From: Verrucomicrobiota bacterium
GTDB lineage: Bacteria; Verrucomicrobiota; Kiritimatiellia; CAIQIC01
NCBI GenBank assembly: GCA_004321905.1
Contig: SCQF01000049.1
Coordinates: 1 to 49,235 of the forward strand
Reading direction: 5' to 3'
Length of the DNA: 49,235 bases
The notes under the pieces were generated by a model. The model worked only from the letters and a program-made list of their open reading frames with translations, searched no databases and was not told the origin of the DNA. Positions 1 to 7,026 of this stretch are shown piece after piece; positions within the stretch are counted from its first letter, which is position 1, and each line of letters starts with the position of its first letter. Both the position numbers and the translations under genes were made by a program.

Positions 1-2
1 TG

Positions 3-581
3 GCCGTGCTGCGCGGCTATCGGTGGAGTTCTTATCGGTGGTATGTCGGTCGGGGTGATGCGCCACCGTGGCTCACGGTGGCCGCGGTGTTGACGGGCGG
101 GCCAGTGGCGGGATTAGTCGCGCAACAAAGGGCCTACCGGCGGGCGGCGGAGGGTGCCGTGGGGGCGCGTGAGAACGATGTCATATTGGCGCCTGCGGTT
201 GGCGGATTGTTGCGGGGCAGTGCCCAGTGGGTGGCGACCATGCGACGGCAACTGCGCGGGGATGCGCGCGAGCAGCATGCGCTGCGCCACTTGGCGCTAC
301 GTCCTGATTGGTCGGCGATTCGTAACGCGGTGGAGCGGGTGTGGGGGGAGGCGTGGGCGGAATTTGTGGATCGGCATGGCGATGTGGGCCGCGATGTGGC
401 CTTGTATGTGTTGCGCCGGGAGGGCGGCCTAAGCCTGCGGGCCGCCGGGCAGCAGGTTGGGCTGGCCCACTACCGTGCGGCGGCGCAGGCGCTGCATCGG
501 ATGAACCGGCGCTTGCAGACCGACCGGCGGCTGCCGCGCCTTCTCGCGGAGGTGATCAAATGTATAAAAATAAAGACCTGA
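3..581 (+). CDS. RAYT/IS200-like transposase, C-terminal part (5' end outside window)
   Basis: The frame is open from the first base, so the gene begins upstream of the window. The visible part matches the C-terminal half of REP-associated tyrosine transposases (Y1/HUH class, IS200-like): the YRWSSYRWYVG stretch near residue 7 is the usual end of the catalytic domain, and the tail (ALYVLRREGGLSLRAAG, then a helix-rich segment to about residue 180) is the DnaA-like helix-turn-helix seen in PVC members. HUH and tyrosine residues lie outside the window and cannot be checked. Family knowledge: these enzymes nick and join single strands at palindromic ends and are linked to dispersed palindromes. 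A hairpin sits on the stop codon. The family assignment is fairly sure; activity is unknown. Confidence 0.75.
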   Translation, partial: AVLRGYRWSSYRWYVGRGDAPPWLTVAAVLTGGPVAGLVAQQRAYRRAAEGAVGARENDVILAPAVGGLLRGSAQWVATMRRQLRGDAREQHALRHLALRPDWSAIRNAVERVWGEAWAEFVDRHGDVGRDVALYVLRREGGLSLRAAGQQVGLAHYRAAAQALHRMNRRLQTDRRLPRLLAEVIKCIKIKT

Positions 582-599
582 CCCTTATTTTTGGGTCAG
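578..599. repeat. Hairpin on the transposase stop codon, possible element end
   Basis: Perfect 7-bp arms CTGACCC and GGGTCAG with an 8-base T-rich loop overlap the TGA at 579-581. It is not followed by a T run, so a simple terminator is unlikely. A subterminal hairpin is what IS200/RAYT enzymes recognise, so I read it as the right end of the mobile element. The matching left end would lie outside the window. Confidence 0.5.
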
Positions 600-600
600 C

Positions 601-765
601 GCACTCTACGGAAAAATCCATGGGGAGATCGAATGGGGTTGGAACGGATTCATCCGCTTTACCTACTACTTGAACCCTACGCCGAACGACAGGAATCTTG
701 AGTTCGATCCCTCTCGGAATCTATTCAAGGACCTGAAGTCCACGGAGCGCGTGACGGACCCGTGA
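601..765 (+). pseudogene. C-terminal remnant of an unrecognised protein
   Basis: No start codon is present, but this frame is open from 577 through the hairpin and encodes about 55 ordinary-looking residues (YGKIHGEIEWGWNGFIRF..., ending KSTERVTDP) before TGA at 763-765. The aromatic-rich, mixed-charge composition looks like real protein and not a shadow frame. The simplest reading is that the upstream transposase landed in, or deleted into, this gene and only the 3' end survives. I do not recognise the family. Confidence 0.4.
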
Positions 766-803
766 TTCCGCCAAGACCAGGAAAGATGTTCTGCGAGAAA
801 ACC

Positions 804-965
804 ATGAGGGCGGCGCCTGGCATATGGGTGTTGTGTTGCCTGACGACCGGTTGCGGGATGATTATCCGAAACTGTGACCGTGCCCACAGCGCGAAGAATA
901 TGCGTTTTGCGGCAACCCAAGGGACAACAGGGGCACGTCTCGAGGGTGTGTTGCCCAAACCCTGA
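804..965 (+). CDS. Possible small lipoprotein or fragment
   Basis: A 53-residue frame starts at ATG 804 with a short hydrophobic stretch ending in LTTGC, which fits a lipobox with cysteine 17. The remainder has no recognisable domain. No convincing ribosome binding site is visible and the surrounding DNA is full of fragments, so this may be the 5' part of a truncated lipoprotein or a chance frame. Confidence 0.25.
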   Translation: MRAAPGIWVLCCLTTGCGMIIRNCDRAHSAKNMRFAATQGTTGARLEGVLPKP

Positions 966-1130
966 TCAACCAATGGGCTTCCAGTAAATTTCATAAGTCC
1001 CAAAAGCTGGGCGGATGACAGCGCCTTCATCGGCCAACCACCACGTTTCTTCCGCCCAAGCGATGATAACACCGCAAAAATGCGGCGTCCGCAGGTGTGT
1101 GGGATAACGCACGATCTTTTTCGTACTTTC
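966..1130 (-). pseudogene. C-terminal fragment of a hypothetical protein
   Basis: The minus-strand frame ending at TGA 966-968 encodes a compact tail with HFCGVIIAWAEETWWLADEG and a TYEIYWKPIG ending, which looks like coding sequence. It has no start of its own before the IS-like DNA at about 1140. It converges on the small frame ending at 965. Unrecognised; probably a decayed gene end. Confidence 0.25.
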
Positions 1131-1155
1131 CCGGTGGCCGTTCTCCCGGTAGTTG

Positions 1156-1180
1156 GTGGTTAGGCAAACACCCAAACCAC
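1156..1180. repeat. Short inverted repeat before the IS256 fragment
   Basis: GTGGTT at 1156-1161 and AACCAC at 1175-1180 form 6-bp arms around a 13-base loop, directly before the AGGAGAG ribosome binding site of the transposase fragment. It may belong to the left end of the insertion sequence. Confidence 0.3.
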
Positions 1181-1193
1181 AGGAGAGACGGCC

Positions 1194-1526
1194 ATGGCAA
1201 AAACAGTAGCGCAAGTACAGACGGAGGCAAAGCCCGTGATTGCGGTCAACGAGTCAGGGATCAAGACCCAGCTCGGGCAGATGGTTCGGCAGCCGGTGGG
1301 GGAGATTTTGAACAACCTGCTGGAGGCCGAAGCGGATCGGCTGTGTAAAGCGATAAGATATCAGCGGAGCGTGGAACGTGCCAACAGCCGGGCGGGCCAT
1401 TATCGGCGGCAACTCCAGACTCGGACGGGTCCCGTGCAATTGCATTCACCCAAGTTCCGAGGCGACCGAGGGTTGGAACTGTGTCCGGCTGTTTTTTTAG
1501 ACCTTGGAAAAGCGTGCCGCGCCTGA
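1194..1526 (+). pseudogene. IS256-family transposase, N-terminal fragment
   Basis: The start ATG 1194 follows an AGGAGAG site. The residues LLEAEADRLCKAIRYQRS, an RAGHYRRQLQTRTG stretch and a following SPKFRG motif are the typical N-terminal region of IS256/mutator-type transposases (about 400 residues when intact). After about residue 90 the similarity stops and the frame ends at 1526, so the DDE catalytic region is absent. This is a decayed insertion sequence that cannot encode an active enzyme. The last bases (about 1491-1511) resemble half of the local TTTTCCAA/TTGGAAAA palindrome. Confidence 0.65.
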
Positions 1527-1583
1527 CATTCGGCGTGACTTTTCGGGCCGAATCCGCAGAATGGCCCGCCGTTTGGAGTTCCC

Positions 1584-2138
1584 ATGATTGAAAATTTTTC
1601 GCTGAGTTGGATTGCGGTGGGCTTGGGCGCGTTTTTCGTGCTCGTCAATTTGCCTGCCGTGTTCGCGCCGACCGCGTTCCGTGCGGCGCTGCTGGCGTTT
1701 CCGCGTAGCCGCTATCCGGCGTGGACGCTGACGGCGCTCACGCTCGCGTGGTTCGGCTGGCTGCTCTATCACGAACCACTCTGGCCGGTTTTCGATTATG
1801 TCCGTCCGTGGTTGTGGCTGATCGTACCACTGGTCGCTGTGCTGGTTTGCATTTTCGTGGATGAACTATTGGCGGCGCGCGCATTCGGCGGCCTGCTCCT
1901 GCTGATGGGTGGCCCGATGCTCGACGCCGCGCGCTGGCATCCCTCGGCGTGGCGTTTTCTGCCCATCGTGCTGGCCTACGTCTGGATCATCGCCGGCATC
2001 ATCTTCGTGCTCACCCCGTTCCGCCTGCGCCGCTTTTTCGAGTTCATCACCCGTACGCCGCTGCGCTGCCGCGTCGGCGGCGCCATCCGGCTGGCGTTCG
2101 GCCTGCTCCTGCTCTGGATCGGCTGGCGCGTTTTTTAG
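1584..2138 (+). CDS. Hypothetical multi-pass membrane protein
   Basis: 184 residues, almost entirely hydrophobic, with five or six predicted membrane helices: about residues 6-26, 45-65, 75-95, 98-115, 128-148 and a last one near 168-183. Basic loops (RSRY, RLRR) separate them. No motif I recognise; the last segment, with a GGAIRLAFGLLLL core, resembles the end of small inner-membrane proteins of unknown function. The start ATG 1584 gives a normal first helix. A separate unit from the heptosyltransferase, because a dispersed repeat lies between them. Confidence 0.6.
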   Translation: MIENFSLSWIAVGLGAFFVLVNLPAVFAPTAFRAALLAFPRSRYPAWTLTALTLAWFGWLLYHEPLWPVFDYVRPWLWLIVPLVAVLVCIFVDELLAARAFGGLLLLMGGPMLDAARWHPSAWRFLPIVLAYVWIIAGIIFVLTPFRLRRFFEFITRTPLRCRVGGAIRLAFGLLLLWIGWRVF

Positions 2139-2152
2139 CCCCCAAAAGTATA

Positions 2153-2215
2153 GACAGGATAACGGGATGAACAGGATGCCATTTCTTCAATCCGGTAAAT
2201 CCTGTTAATCCCGTC
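2153..2215. repeat. AGGAT-type dispersed inverted repeat, copy 1
   Basis: Imperfect inverted repeat: a GACAGGATAACGGGATGAAC stretch plus AGGAT on the left and ATCCTGTTAATCCCGTC on the right. A second member with the same outer sequence lies at 11569-11642. I recall this AACAGGAT pattern as a widespread intergenic repeat in environmental bacterial genomes. It occupies nearly the whole gap between the membrane protein and the glycosyltransferase. Confidence 0.7.
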
Positions 2216-2226
2216 AAAAGACTTCG

Positions 2227-3192
2227 ATGTCCTCGGTTTCCCATCAGACCCGTATTCTCGTGTTGCGCGGTGGGGCGATTGGCGATTTCATCGTCACGCT
2301 GCCGGCGCTCCAAAAATTGCGCGCGTGCTGGCCGGAGGCGCACATCGAATTGGTCGGCTATCCGTACGTAGCGGAGCTGGCCCAAGCGGCGGGTTTGGTG
2401 GATCGCATTGAATCGCTCGACAGGGCCGGAATCGCCAAGTTCTTTGCGGCGCGCCCGTTGTTTACGCCGGAGCAGTGCGACTATCTCCGTTCGTTCCATT
2501 TCGTCGTCAGCTATCTGCACGATCCCGATGAAGTAGTGCGCCAGAATCTGATGGCCGCCGGCGCGCGGCAAGTGCTCTATGGCTCGCCGCTGATCACTAC
2601 CGGTCACGCGATCGAGGCGCTACTCAAGCCGCTGGAGACCTTTGCGCTCTATGCCGAAGGCGCGGAGCATCCGCGGCTGCGGCTGGATGACCAGCGACTG
2701 GGGTGGGGACGGGATTGGCTGGCGGCGCGCGGCTTGAAAGCGCCGGTGCTCGCGGTGCATCCGGGCAGCGGCAGTCCGCGTAAGAACTGGCCGGTGGAGA
2801 ATTTCATCGCGCTGATTTGCCAGTTGCCGCGTGGTGTCACGCCACTGCTGATCCTCGGCGAAGCCGATGATGCACTGGCTGCGCCCTTGGCCCGCGAGTT
2901 GCCGAAGGTGCCGGTGCTCACGGGTTGCAAGCTGGTCGAAGTCGCCGCCGTGCTCGCGCACTGCGCCGCCTATCTCGGCAACGACTCCGGTATCACGCAC
3001 CTCGCTGCTGCGCTCGGTTTACCGGTGGTCGCACTGTTTGGGCCGAGCAATCCAGCGCACTGGGCGCCGCGCGGTCTGCGCGTTCGCGTCATTCAAGCAC
3101 CCGATGGCAAAACCGCCGAAATCTCGTTGGCCGAGGTCGTGGCGGCGGTTTTCCAAACCTTGGAAAGCCGCGGGGTGGAGCGCGTTCACTGA
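2227..3192 (+). CDS. Glycosyltransferase family 9 (LPS heptosyltransferase type)
   Basis: 321 residues, the normal length for ADP-heptose:LPS heptosyltransferases (GT9, GT-B fold). The N-terminal domain opens with RGGAIGDFIVTLPALQKLR, the family's acceptor-side motif. The C-terminal nucleotide-sugar domain shows HPGSGSPRKNWP at about 176 and GNDSGITHLAAALGLPVVAL followed by FGPSNP at about 251, with the conserved D253 and H258 region. Role: transfer of a heptose or related sugar in LPS core assembly at the inner face of the inner membrane. The exact sugar is not decidable. Oddity: the last 15 codons run through one TTTTCCAA/TTGGAAAA palindrome and the stop lies in a second hairpin. Confidence 0.85.
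   Translation: MSSVSHQTRILVLRGGAIGDFIVTLPALQKLRACWPEAHIELVGYPYVAELAQAAGLVDRIESLDRAGIAKFFAARPLFTPEQCDYLRSFHFVVSYLHDPDEVVRQNLMAAGARQVLYGSPLITTGHAIEALLKPLETFALYAEGAEHPRLRLDDQRLGWGRDWLAARGLKAPVLAVHPGSGSPRKNWPVENFIALICQLPRGVTPLLILGEADDALAAPLARELPKVPVLTGCKLVEVAAVLAHCAAYLGNDSGITHLAAALGLPVVALFGPSNPAHWAPRGLRVRVIQAPDGKTAEISLAEVVAAVFQTLESRGVERVH
3149..3166. repeat. TTTTCCAA/TTGGAAAA palindrome (single), inside coding sequence
   Basis: TTTTCCAA-ACC-TTGGAAA lies in frame in the last codons of the glycosyltransferase, encoding VFQTLES. It is a single unit; no partner is found 32 bp away on either side. Confidence 0.75.
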
Positions 3193-3264
3193 ACGCGCTA
3201 GAACGCGTCGAGGGCGACGCGTTCCACCTCCGTCTTCTTCTGTAGCCGGGGTCCGACCCCGGCT
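3179..3264. repeat. Three tandem GC-rich hairpins after the glycosyltransferase
   Basis: Three perfect inverted repeats follow one another: AGCGCGTTC/GAACGCGCT (3179-3199, loop ACT, containing the stop codon), GAACGCGTCG/CGACGCGTTC (3201-3224, loop AGGG) and AGCCGGGG/CCCCGGCT (3244-3264). None is followed by a clear T run. The array looks like dispersed GC-rich repeats that could also protect or end the upstream transcript. Confidence 0.7.
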
Positions 3265-3409
3265 GCAAAAAATTCAGGATTTCTTTGTTGCGGTAGCCGA
3301 CTTCGGTGAAGCCGGCGCTTGGGACAAAACAATTTTCTGCGTAAAAAAGTGCGGTTCGACGATTATTCTGTTTGCCAGTCACCTGCGTGCCGAATTAGTC
3401 TGCGGCACG

Positions 3410-5317
3410 ATGTTGTGGCGGCGTTTCATAGTATTCAGCGTGGGTGCGATGCTGTGCTGTCCGGCGCTAGCCGGGCCAGCGGTGACCAATGTGTTGAGCG
3501 ATGACGAACTGCTCAACGAGATCGAAAAGCGTTCCTTCCAGTTTTTCCTCAAAGAAGCCGAGCCCAATACCGGCCTTGTGCCGGACCGCGCCGGCGCGGA
3601 TGGTTCGTGGCGTGAAAATGTGTCGAGTGTGGCCGCGACCGGGTTTGGCCTCGCGGCGCTGTGTATCGGCGCAGAGCGCGGCTGGATCGCGCGCACGGAT
3701 GCGGTGGCGCGGGTTGTGCGGACACTCAAGTTCGCGCGCGACCGGTTGGCGCAGGAACATGGTATTTTTTATCACTTTGTCAGTCGCGAAATGGGCGATC
3801 GGATGTGGGGGTGCGAGGTGTCGCCGATGGACACGGCGCTGTTTTTGTGCGGGGCGTTGGTGGCGCGCCAATATTTTGCCGTACCGCTCATCAATCAGCT
3901 CGTGGCGGAAATTTATGGACGCGTGGATTGGCCGTGGATGCTCGACGGCGGGACGACGTTGCGGCTGGGCTGGTTGCCGGAACGGGGTTTTGATCGGCAA
4001 CGCTGGGACGCCTACGCAGAACACATGGTGATGTACTTGCTCGGCCTCGGCGCGCCGGAGCGGCCGCTGCCGGCGGCGTGCTGGGACGCGTGGCGGCGCA
4101 CGCCGGTGGGGCATTATGCCGGCATGACCTATTTGCAACTCGCGCCGCTGTTCGTGCACCAATATTCGCAGGCGTTCGTGGATTTCCGCGACCGGCACGA
4201 CGGCTACGCGGATTATTGGCGCAACTCCGAGTTGGCGACGCGCGCGCAGCGGCAACTCTGTCTCGACTTGCGCGATAAATTTCCGCACTACGGCCCGGAT
4301 TGTTGGGGCATCACCTCGTCCGACAGCCCCACCGGCTATCGTGCGTGGGGTGGACCGCCGCCGACGCCGGACGTGGATGGCGTGGTCGTACCGTGCGCGG
4401 CGGGCGGTTCGCTGCCCTTTGCGCCGCCGGAGTGCCTCGCGGTGCTGCGGCAGCTGGTGACGACCTACGGCGAGCGGGTGTGGAAACCCTACGGCTTCGT
4501 GGACGCCTTCAATCCGCGCACGGGGTGGTATTCGCCGGATGTGCTCGGCATAGATGTGGGTATCACGCTGCTCATGGCGGAAAATTTTCGGTCGGGCCTG
4601 ATCTGGCGGCAATTCATGAGCGCGCCGGAAATTCAGCGCGCGCTCAAGCTGGCGCGCTTCCGCCCCACGACGCCGCAGATGGCGGCCACGTGGCCGAGCA
4701 CGACGGCGATTCTGCCCGGCGGACGCATCGAAGGCGCACCGGCGCACGATCAGCCACGCCGCGCGCTCGCCGTCCACCTGCCGCGACTCGAACGCGACTG
4801 GGATTGGCAAACGCTCAATGCGGTCACCGCTTGTGAACGTCTCGCCGACGTCGAAGAAAATTTCTCGGCGCGTTTTGCTTTCGCGTGGGATGAGACCGTG
4901 CTGCGCTTCCGTTGCGAGGTTTTCGATCCCACGCTGGTGAATGCCGTAACAACGGAGAACTGGGCGGCACAGGATTGCTTGGAACTATACGTCGCGCCCG
5001 GCAGCGCGGGTTGGACGCCCGGCGCGACCAACACGGTACACGCCGGCTTCGCGCCCAACGACAAGGAGCCGGAATGGCCGCAAGGCACCAGGCTGCGCGA
5101 CGTGAAAGTGGAGGTTACGCCCACCGGCTATCGCGTGGTGGCGGCTATTCCGTGGACGTTGCTAGACGTGACGCCGCAGGCGGGTCTCACTCTGTCGTGT
5201 ACGCCGGTGGCCAACAACATCGTGCGCAAGGATGAGCCGGTCGGCAAGCTCTGGTGGCGCTGGCACGAACACGGCCCGCGCGTGGAATTGGGCGCGCTGA
5301 CGCTCGAAAAACCGTAA
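3410..5317 (+). CDS. Secreted glucoamylase-family protein with C-terminal CBM9/DOMON-like domain
   Basis: 635 residues from ATG 3410, chosen because it gives a clean signal peptide (about residues 1-22, ending ALAG); the frame is open further upstream but only over intergenic DNA. Residues about 30-420 match the glucoamylase-like domain (PF10091, COG5368): DELLNEIEKRSFQFFLKE, then NTGLVPDRAGADG and SVAATGFGLAALCIG, later GYRAWGGPP and YGFVDAFNPRTGWY. Residues about 450-635 look like a CBM9/DOMON-type sugar-binding fold (FAFAWDETVLRFRCEVFD, CLELYVAP, YRVVAAIPWTLL). Likely role: periplasmic hydrolysis or binding of beta-linked or alpha-glucan oligosaccharides. The substrate is not predictable. 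A palindrome pair follows 9 bases after the stop. Confidence 0.8.
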   Translation: MLWRRFIVFSVGAMLCCPALAGPAVTNVLSDDELLNEIEKRSFQFFLKEAEPNTGLVPDRAGADGSWRENVSSVAATGFGLAALCIGAERGWIARTDAVARVVRTLKFARDRLAQEHGIFYHFVSREMGDRMWGCEVSPMDTALFLCGALVARQYFAVPLINQLVAEIYGRVDWPWMLDGGTTLRLGWLPERGFDRQRWDAYAEHMVMYLLGLGAPERPLPAACWDAWRRTPVGHYAGMTYLQLAPLFVHQYSQAFVDFRDRHDGYADYWRNSELATRAQRQLCLDLRDKFPHYGPDCWGITSSDSPTGYRAWGGPPPTPDVDGVVVPCAAGGSLPFAPPECLAVLRQLVTTYGERVWKPYGFVDAFNPRTGWYSPDVLGIDVGITLLMAENFRSGLIWRQFMSAPEIQRALKLARFRPTTPQMAATWPSTTAILPGGRIEGAPAHDQPRRALAVHLPRLERDWDWQTLNAVTACERLADVEENFSARFAFAWDETVLRFRCEVFDPTLVNAVTTENWAAQDCLELYVAPGSAGWTPGATNTVHAGFAPNDKEPEWPQGTRLRDVKVEVTPTGYRVVAAIPWTLLDVTPQAGLTLSCTPVANNIVRKDEPVGKLWWRWHEHGPRVELGALTLEKP

Positions 5318-5326
5318 GTCTTCCGG

Positions 5327-5379
5327 TTTTCCAATGTTTGGAAAAAGCGGCGGTTCCGTTTTCCAAACCTTGGGAAAAA
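5327..5379. repeat. Paired palindrome element, copy 1
   Basis: TTTTCCAA-TGT-TTGGAAAAA and TTTTCCAA-ACC-TTGGGAAAAA. The CCAA cores start at 5331 and 5363, 32 bp apart, with spacer GCGGCGGTTCCG. The element starts 9 bases after the glucoamylase stop and lies before the SUF operon promoter region. Confidence 0.85.
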
Positions 5380-5429
5380 TCTTTCGTTATTTGACTTTTG
5401 GTTACCGCTGCGTAGGGTGGGGTGTAACG

Positions 5430-5446
5430 CGGACTAAATAGGTCTT
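5430..5446. promoter_or_regulatory. Putative Rrf2/IscR-type operator before the SUF operon
   Basis: CGGACTAAATAGGTCTT, ending 4 bases before the Rrf2 start codon, resembles the IscR/Rrf2 box (GACT, A/T-rich centre, AGTC). The right half reads AGGTC, so the dyad is imperfect. A TTGACT at about 5392 could be a -35 element. Autoregulation of the SUF operon by its first gene is the natural reading, but binding is inferred. Confidence 0.45.
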
Positions 5447-5450
5447 AATT

Positions 5451-5906
5451 ATGATTCTGCTCAGTCGAAAAGTTGAATACGGGTTGATGGCGCTGATGCA
5501 TTTGGCCGGCGCGGCGACCGTCGGGCGGCCGGTCAGCGCAGTGCATATCGCGCGGCGGCATCGTATTCCGGGCGCCTTGCTGGGAAAGGTGATGCAGGCG
5601 CTGACGCGCGCCGGTTTGGTCGAGTCGGTGGCGGGGATGCATGGCGGCTATCAGTTGCGCCGCAAGCCCGCGCAGGTGGCGTTGGGGCAGGTGATCGCCG
5701 CCGTGGATGGGCCGATTCAGTTGGCGGGGTGTCAGGCGCACGACGCCTGTCCGCAATCGCGCGGTTGCTGTGTGCGCGCGCCGCTGAATCGTGTGCGCGG
5801 CGAAGTGATCGCGCCGTTTAGCCGGATTACGTTGGCGGATTTGAGGGACGAGCAACATGGAAAACCAAGCGTCAAAAAGCGATCCCGCAGCGGGCGTCGG
5901 GTTTAG
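5451..5906 (+). CDS. Rrf2-family Fe-S responsive repressor, SUF operon regulator
   Basis: 151 residues. The N-terminal winged helix-turn-helix is typical of Rrf2 (KVEYGLMALMHLAG, ARRHRIPGALLGKVMQAL, GMHGGYQLRRKP). Residues about 92-107 carry the cysteine cluster GCQAHDACPQSRGCC, matching the three [2Fe-2S] ligands of IscR-like members. The basic tail after residue 135 (KKRSRSGRR) is an extension. It overlaps the next gene by 50 bases, so it is cotranscribed with the SUF genes. Likely role: sensing the cluster state and repressing this operon. Confidence 0.85.
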   Translation: MILLSRKVEYGLMALMHLAGAATVGRPVSAVHIARRHRIPGALLGKVMQALTRAGLVESVAGMHGGYQLRRKPAQVALGQVIAAVDGPIQLAGCQAHDACPQSRGCCVRAPLNRVRGEVIAPFSRITLADLRDEQHGKPSVKKRSRSGRRV

Positions 5907-6264
5907 CTTCGCCAATGAACCGCCGGCGGGTGGCTGGACGCGCGCGCATGTTTTCGAGGTGCTGCGTGGCGTGGTGGACCCGGAGTTGCAGCTCAATATC
6001 GTTGACCTTGGGTTGGTGTATGATGCGGCGGTGGTTGACGGTACGGTGAAAGTGCAAATGACGCTGACGTCGCCGGGTTGCCCCTACGGCCCGATGCTGG
6101 TGGAGAATGTGGAGGACGTGGCGCGTTTGCTCAAGGGGGTGAAAAAGGTGGAGGTTGAGTTGGTGTGGTTTCCGCGTTGGGGGCCGCACCTGATGACGGA
6201 GGATTTACGGGTGGAGTTGGGGTTCGATGTGGCGGAGAAAGGACCGGATTATGGCGGAATTTGA
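5857..6264 (+). CDS. DUF59/MIP18-family Fe-S assembly factor (SufT-like)
   Basis: 135 residues. The region from about 27 ([20 protein letters not shown]) through [20 protein letters not shown] is the DUF59 fold, with the conserved cysteine of the SPGCP motif. A tail with [20 protein letters not shown] is the usual end of the family. Such proteins help maturation or trafficking of Fe-S clusters and often sit in suf operons. The first 20 residues are low complexity. It overlaps the Rrf2 gene upstream and sufC downstream (14 bases). Confidence 0.8.
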   Translation: MENQASKSDPAAGVGFSFANEPPAGGWTRAHVFEVLRGVVDPELQLNIVDLGLVYDAAVVDGTVKVQMTLTSPGCPYGPMLVENVEDVARLLKGVKKVEVELVWFPRWGPHLMTEDLRVELGFDVAEKGPDYGGI

Positions 6265-7015
6265 GATTCGTGATCTGCAGGCGCGTATCGGCGAGAAGCC
6301 GATTTTACAAGGCGTGAACCTGACCATTGAGCGCGGCGAGACGCATGCGTTGATGGGGCCGAACGGCTCCGGTAAGAGCACGCTCTCGAACGTGATTATG
6401 GGGCACCCGGACTATGAAGTGACCGGTGGCGATATTCTCTTTCGCGGGCAGAGCCTGCTGGGCTTGCCGACGGAAGAACGCGCGCGCTTGGGCGTGTTTC
6501 TGGCGTTCCAATATCCAGTGGCGGTGCCCGGCGTTAGCGTGGCGCGCTTTCTCAAGACAGCGGTCGAAGCGGTGCGCGGCAAATCAGCGGGCGGCGCCGG
6601 TGGCTTTTTGAAGGGCGTACGCGAACAGATGAAGTCTTTGGAAATGACGGAAGCCTTTTTGGATCGTGGTTTGAACGAGGGTTTCTCCGGCGGCGAAAAG
6701 AAGCGCCTGGAAATTTTACAGATGCGATTGCTCAAGCCGGCCTTGGCGGTGCTCGACGAGACCGATTCCGGCCTCGATATTGATGCGCTCCGGATTGTGG
6801 CCGGGGGTGTGAATCAGTTGCGCGGGTCGGACTTGACGTTGTTGGTGATCACACACTACGAACGACTATTGAAGTTGATTCAGCCCGACCATCTGCACGT
6901 GCTGATGGAAGGTCGCATCGTATTCTCCGGCGGGCCGGAGGCGGTGCAGGAATTGGAACGGCGTGGCTATGACTGGCTACGAGAACAGGCCGGTGAAGCG
7001 GTTGTGGCCGGCTGA
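6251..7015 (+). CDS. sufC: SufC, ABC-type ATPase of the SufBCD scaffold
   Basis: 254 residues from ATG 6251; a start at 6227 is possible but would overlap DUF59 even more. Walker A is GPNGSGKST (about residue 36), the Q-loop region follows, the signature [12 protein letters not shown] is at about 144, and Walker [13 protein letters not shown] at about 166, with the SufC-type ETDSGLD. The H-loop reads VITHYERLL. SufC powers conformational change in the SufBCD complex that assembles Fe-S clusters in the cytoplasm. Length and motifs are normal. Confidence 0.95.
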   Translation: MAEFEIRDLQARIGEKPILQGVNLTIERGETHALMGPNGSGKSTLSNVIMGHPDYEVTGGDILFRGQSLLGLPTEERARLGVFLAFQYPVAVPGVSVARFLKTAVEAVRGKSAGGAGGFLKGVREQMKSLEMTEAFLDRGLNEGFSGGEKKRLEILQMRLLKPALAVLDETDSGLDIDALRIVAGGVNQLRGSDLTLLVITHYERLLKLIQPDHLHVLMEGRIVFSGGPEAVQELERRGYDWLREQAGEAVVAG

Positions 7016-7026
7016 ACGAGATCGTC

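Noticed and set aside
1194-1526. Complete IS256 insertion sequence
   Set aside because: Only the N-terminal quarter of the transposase is present, without DDE residues or identifiable matching ends.
2867-3409. Long upstream extension of the glucoamylase reading frame
   Set aside because: It runs over the glycosyltransferase in another frame and over hairpin DNA; the ATG at 3410 gives a signal peptide and the normal domain start.
3467-4810. Long minus-strand open frame opposite the glucoamylase
   Set aside because: Arginine- and histidine-rich composition with no motifs; it is a shadow of the GC-rich coding strand.
5327-5379. Palindromes as ordinary intrinsic terminators
   Set aside because: The stems are A/U-rich, only 8-9 bp, and not followed by a distinct T run; the fixed pair spacing is not expected of terminators. 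A part in RNA 3' ends remains possible.
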